A stretch of DNA of 9,020 nucleotides from Candidatus Electrothrix marina (lineage in GTDB: Bacteria > Desulfobacterota > Desulfobulbia > Desulfobulbales > Desulfobulbaceae). The position numbers were made by a program, and so were the translations under genes. The notes under the pieces are model-generated. The model ran no database searches. It had not been told where the DNA came from and worked only from the letters and a program-made list of their open reading frames with translations. Location of the stretch: assembly GCA_004028495.1 (NCBI GenBank), contig MTKS01000043.1, forward strand, positions 1 through 9,020. The letters run 5' to 3'. Below are positions 6,848-9,020 of this stretch, piece after piece (the stretch's first letter is position 1; each line of letters starts with the position of its first letter).

Positions 6848-7504
6848 TTATTTCTCTTCCGCAAGATAGGAGCATTTTCCCAGCCTGTTGCGCAGCCCCT
6901 TTGTCATAAATTCCTCCGCAGTGAGCCAGGTCAGGGACCCGCCTGTTCCTTCCCGAAAACTCAAAAGATTTCCCATCAGTGATTGCTGCTCTGCATCAAA
7001 GCTGTCCTGACAGAGCACCTTACCGTCCGGCATGGCCAGCAGGCGATACTCAAAGGCGACAGAGGCAGGCTCTTTAGCGGTCATCTTACCGCCGACCCGC
7101 TCTTTATAGCGGTGTAAGGTGGTTTCCAGCACGGCGTTACAGCTGAGCTTGTCAGCAAACTTCCTGGCTCGTTCCAGGGAAGGCGAAGCTGAGGAATCCT
7201 CTCCATCACTCAATTGCCCATCGCTGAACAGCCGCACATCCTGCCAGCTGAGAAAATGCTTTTTCAGAAATTTATTAAAAAAGTACAGCCCGTCATCCAG
7301 TTCTTTTTTCTCTATCTGGGAAAGCAGCTCGCTGTCCAAGGGAGTACCGCTGGTTGCCGGGGCAACAGCAACACAGCTGACGGCAAAATCAGGCGGTTGT
7401 GCCGTGCTTTTCAGATTCTTTTTGCTGCATCCGCTACTCAAGAACGACAGGGCAAGTATCCCTGCCAAGACAATCCCTTTGATACTGCTTTTTTTCGCAA
7501 TCAT
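6848..7504 (-). CDS. Lipoprotein of unknown function
   Basis: A 218-aa lipoprotein with a type II signal peptide: MIAKKSSIK, the hydrophobic core GIVLAGILALSFL, then the lipobox SSGC with C26 as the lipidated residue. The following SKKN has no Asp at +2, so in the usual scheme it goes to the outer membrane. The mature part has an alpha/beta layout with AVSCVAVAPATSG near 41-53, a helical FNKFLKKHF stretch, HRYKERVGG (131-139), EPASVAFEYRLL (145-156), FDAEQQSL (169-176) and a WLTAEEF end motif. I know this order (Y.ER.G / PASVAF / DGkVLw..sFDEtQQ.L / WLTAEE) from unnamed lipoproteins of Geobacter-type and other deltaproteobacteria, loosely CsgG/LpoB-like in shape. The function is unknown. The ATG at 7504 has GGGGGA close upstream; a TTG at 7528 with AGGGGG 6 bp upstream would add eight residues and is a real alternative. 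Confidence 0.75.
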   Translation of the reverse strand: MIAKKSSIKGIVLAGILALSFLSSGCSKKNLKSTAQPPDFAVSCVAVAPATSGTPLDSELLSQIEKKELDDGLYFFNKFLKKHFLSWQDVRLFSDGQLSDGEDSSASPSLERARKFADKLSCNAVLETTLHRYKERVGGKMTAKEPASVAFEYRLLAMPDGKVLCQDSFDAEQQSLMGNLLSFREGTGGSLTWLTAEEFMTKGLRNRLGKCSYLAEEK

Positions 7505-7570
7505 TTGTTCCCCCATGATAATAATCAAGGATTTCCCCCTGAAATAAAATCCCGGTTTTCGATGCAGGAC

Positions 7571-7599
7571 TGTAGGGGCCAGACCCCTGTGCCTGCCCG
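7571..7599. repeat. Possible dispersed palindromic repeat (GTAGGGGC...CTGCCC type)
   Basis: GGGGC-c-AG (7575-7582) can pair with CTGCCC (7593-7598), and an inner alternative AGGGG/CCCCT (7574-7578 with 7584-7588) closes the loop CCAGA. The text GTAGGGGC..AGACCCCTGTGCCTGCCC is of a kind I know as a short intergenic repeat in many bacterial genomes. Copy number cannot be seen here because the window holds one copy. Confidence 0.45.
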
Positions 7600-7608
7600 T
7601 TTATGAAA

Positions 7609-7630
7609 GGATGAACACAGCGGTTCACCC
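7609..7630 (-). terminator. Hairpin after hisB, possible weak terminator
   Basis: On the - strand GGGTGAAC pairs with GTTCATCC (one mismatch) around the loop CGCTGT, 12 bp after the hisB stop, followed by only TTTC. The short T-run suggests partial termination or 3'-end protection, not a full stop. Lipoprotein transcription may read through from hisB. Confidence 0.4.
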
Positions 7631-7641
7631 CGACAAGAAAT

Positions 7642-8253
7642 CTACAAAGACCCCTTGGACGAAAGCGTGCCGACAAGGCCTTGATGCAGGGAAGCACCCT
7701 CCCCCATAGCCCGTCCCAAGGCTTTAAACACGGCCTCAATAATATGATGGGCATTGTCACCGTGCAGAAGATCGACATGCAGAGTGATTCCGGCATGCTG
7801 GGCCAAGGCCCGCAGAAACTCACTGACAAGGGCGGTGTCAAAGGTACCTACCTTTTGATCTCTGATGGTCACGTCGTAATGGAGAAAGGGGCGGTTGGAA
7901 AAGTCAAGGCTGACTCTGGCCAAGGTTTCATCCATAGGCACATAGGCATGGGCATAGCGATGGATACCGGCTTTATCGCCCAAGGCCTGGGCAAAGGCCT
8001 GACCAAGGCTGATGCCGATATCTTCCACAGTATGATGGTCATCGACATGGGTATCGCCTTGTGCCTGCACAGAGAGGTTAAAAAAACCATGTACTGCGAA
8101 CAGGGTCAGCATATGATCCAGAAATCCGACGCCGGTGCTGATATCGGCCTTACCGGAGCCGTCAACCTCCAGCTGAAGAGAAATCTTTGTTTCTAGGGTT
8201 TCTCGATTGATGGTGCTTTTTCGTGGGGAAATGGCGGTCGTGGGTTCAGTCAT
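7642..8253 (-). CDS. hisB: Imidazoleglycerol-phosphate dehydratase
   Basis: The monofunctional HisB of 203 aa, a normal length. It catalyses dehydration of imidazole glycerol phosphate to imidazole acetol phosphate, the sixth step of histidine synthesis, in the cytoplasm as a Mn-dependent multimer. Diagnostic motifs are all intact: GVGFLDHMLTLF (41-52), DDHHTVEDIG (71-80, Mn ligands H73, H74 and E77), and the duplicated second half GDNAHHIIEA (165-174, H169, H170 and E173). FSNRPFLHY (118-126) is also typical. The ATG at 8253 has GGAG 9 bp upstream. No other his genes lie in the window, so hisB is separate from a classic his operon here. It is the first gene of the - strand set, and its leader contains two hairpins and a candidate promoter. 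Confidence 0.97.
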   Translation of the reverse strand: MTEPTTAISPRKSTINRETLETKISLQLEVDGSGKADISTGVGFLDHMLTLFAVHGFFNLSVQAQGDTHVDDHHTVEDIGISLGQAFAQALGDKAGIHRYAHAYVPMDETLARVSLDFSNRPFLHYDVTIRDQKVGTFDTALVSEFLRALAQHAGITLHVDLLHGDNAHHIIEAVFKALGRAMGEGASLHQGLVGTLSSKGSL

Positions 8254-8271
8254 CTTATATATCTCCAGGCA

Positions 8272-8299
8272 AGCAGCAAGGGCACTAGCCCCTGCTGCT
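8272..8299 (-). promoter_or_regulatory. Strong leader hairpin just before the hisB ribosome binding site
   Basis: AGCAGCA-A-GGGC and GCCC-C-TGCTGCT pair fully apart from one A-C mismatch (7 + 4 bp) around an ACTA loop. On the - strand transcript it ends 8 bases before the GGAG of hisB. There is no T-run on its hisB side, so it is not a terminator; it may affect mRNA stability or translation. Confidence 0.55.
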
Positions 8300-8321
8300 A
8301 TAAAAACGGATCTGCTCCGTT
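8300..8321 (-). terminator. Terminator-like hairpin in the hisB leader
   Basis: On the - strand AACGGA (8321-8316) pairs with TCCGTT (8310-8305) around a GCAGA loop, and the T-run TTTTTA overlaps and follows it. It lies about 50 bp before the hisB start and downstream of the candidate hisB promoter, the position of an attenuator. The stem is short, so efficiency is uncertain. Confidence 0.4.
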
Positions 8322-8327
8322 ATGCTC

Positions 8328-8357
8328 TTGTTAAAGGTTGATAAACCAAGTTATACT
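8328..8357 (+). promoter_or_regulatory. Candidate sigma70 promoter for the rhomboid gene
   Basis: TTGTTA (8328-8333), an 18-base spacer, then TATACT (8352-8357), a five-of-six -10 match. Its -10 box occupies almost the same bases as that of the opposing hisB promoter. The 5' leader would be about 130 bases. Confidence 0.4.
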
Positions 8358-8381
8358 ATTCCGCCTGCCAAAGATTGGCAA
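8353..8381 (-). promoter_or_regulatory. Candidate sigma70 promoter for hisB
   Basis: On the - strand TTGCCA (8381-8376) lies 17 bases from TAGTAT (8358-8353): five of six and four of six matches to consensus with optimal spacing. Transcription would start near 8346, leaving a leader of about 90 bases with both hairpins. Confidence 0.4.
8366..8380. promoter_or_regulatory. Perfect palindrome TGCCAA-AGA-TTGGCA, operator-like
   Basis: A 6-3-6 perfect inverted repeat that lies just downstream of the + promoter -10 box and covers most of the -35 box of the - promoter. A dimeric repressor bound here could affect both directions. In RNA it would form a small hairpin. No regulator gene is nearby. Confidence 0.4.
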
Positions 8382-8493
8382 CCGGATATTGGCTTTCTTT
8401 CCCATTTTCTCGTCTCTTGCGAAACAGGGAGCGATCTGCTATCCTCCTCTGAGGTTGTTCAGATCCTTCCCTTCAAACCCCTCTGGAATAACC

Positions 8494-9020
8494 ATGAAAC
8501 TCGGCGTCGCTACAGTTCCTGTTTATCTTGTCTGCACGATCTGGGCTGTCTATCTTGTGGATCTCATCCTCCCTCTCCGGCTCAATGCCTACGGGATTGT
8601 CCCACGCACGGCTGGCGGCCTGCTAGGCATCCCGCTCACCAATTTTCTTCACCTCAATCTCAGACATCTTGTCAGCAACACGGTTCCCCTCTTTATCCTA
8701 AGTCTGCTTCTGACCCTGTTTTACCGAAAAATCTTTTTCGACGTCCTCATCGTGATCATCAGCTGCGGTGGCCTCCTGGTCTGGCTCTTGGCCCGCTCAG
8801 CCAATCATATCGGGGCCAGTATGCTCATTTATGGACTAGCAGCCTTCCTAATCAGCTATGGTTTACTGAAAAGAGAACTCGTCCCGGTTATCGTCTCTAT
8901 CGTTGTTGCATTGATCTATGGGCTCAGCATGCTCGGCGGCATGCTCCCTTTTCACGGATTCATCTCGTGGGAGGGCATCTGTTCGGGGCTGTGGGCGGGG
9001 TTTTTGCGGCGTATCTGTTC
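8494..9020 (+). CDS. Rhomboid-family intramembrane serine protease (partial, apparent frameshift)
   Basis: A polytopic membrane protein of the small prokaryotic rhomboid type, which cleaves transmembrane segments inside the lipid bilayer. Segments are visible at about 7-28, 63-78, 82-100, 106-124 and 129-150. Conserved motifs: NAYGIVPRT (31-39) before the L1 loop, HLxxN (R-HLVSNT, H58 and N62), and GASMLIYG (107-114) with the catalytic Ser109. In the frame of the start codon the end reads WEGICSGLWAGF, which is not rhomboid-like. From 8976 the next frame reads HLFGAVGGVFAAYLF, exactly the expected catalytic-His helix (usual WEGHLfGa.aG). So one base, probably a G in the GGG at 8973-8975, is missing. 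The ATG at 8494 has GGA 6 bp upstream. The gene continues past the window. It is either a true loss of function or a sequencing error. Confidence 0.8.
   Translation, partial: MKLGVATVPVYLVCTIWAVYLVDLILPLRLNAYGIVPRTAGGLLGIPLTNFLHLNLRHLVSNTVPLFILSLLLTLFYRKIFFDVLIVIISCGGLLVWLLARSANHIGASMLIYGLAAFLISYGLLKRELVPVIVSIVVALIYGLSMLGGMLPFHGFISWEGICSGLWAGFLRRIC

Noticed and set aside
7119..7606. Two open frames on the + strand opposite the lipoprotein gene
   Set aside because: The lipoprotein on the other strand has a convincing lipobox, ribosome binding site and family-like motifs; the + frames have none.
7681..8196. Open frame on the + strand (171 codons)
   Set aside because: Antisense shadow of hisB.
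8254..8350. Histidine leader peptide for classic attenuation of hisB
   Set aside because: No short open frame with a run of His codons is present in the leader.

Overview
The window reads as bacterial chromosome, most likely Desulfobacterota (Desulfobulbales-like). The basis is family recognition only: a PAS protein with a cysteine-rich insert and the C-terminal Cys/His module common in that phylum, a lipoprotein type frequent in deltaproteobacteria, and moderate GC. No rRNA, tRNA or CRISPR array is present, so placement is an inference.

Layout. The left part (1-2225, + strand) holds the last codons of an unidentified gene, a small PAS-domain protein with two cysteine clusters, and a phytoene-desaturase-type FAD oxidoreductase. 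The middle (2262-about 5120, + strand) is visibly more AT-rich and looks like an accessory island. It contains an ABC-type/AAA ATPase overlapping by 4 bp with a small TOPRIM-like protein (a probable phage-defence ATPase/nuclease pair), a strong Rho-independent terminator, a small exported protein of unknown function, a terminator-like hairpin, and a frameshifted remnant of an IS1595-family (ISXO2-like) transposase. The right part (5148-8253, - strand) is a compact gene set read from right to left: hisB, a lipoprotein, a TtcA-like PP-loop ATPase, and a DUF89/ARMT1-type phosphatase. The last three are packed with 7-10 bp gaps. On the far right a rhomboid protease gene starts divergently on the + strand. 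It carries an apparent 1-bp frameshift just before its catalytic histidine and then runs off the window.

How it works together. hisB serves histidine synthesis. TtcA-like thiolases modify tRNA and DUF89 proteins are metal-dependent damage-control phosphatases, so the - strand set is housekeeping or repair in character, though no single pathway links all four. The ATPase/TOPRIM pair is the most likely defence module. A transposase relic at one edge and the base-composition shift support horizontal arrival. The 240-bp region between hisB and the rhomboid gene is rich in signals: face-to-face promoter candidates that share a -10 region, a perfect palindrome, and two hairpins in the hisB leader that could be mutually exclusive.
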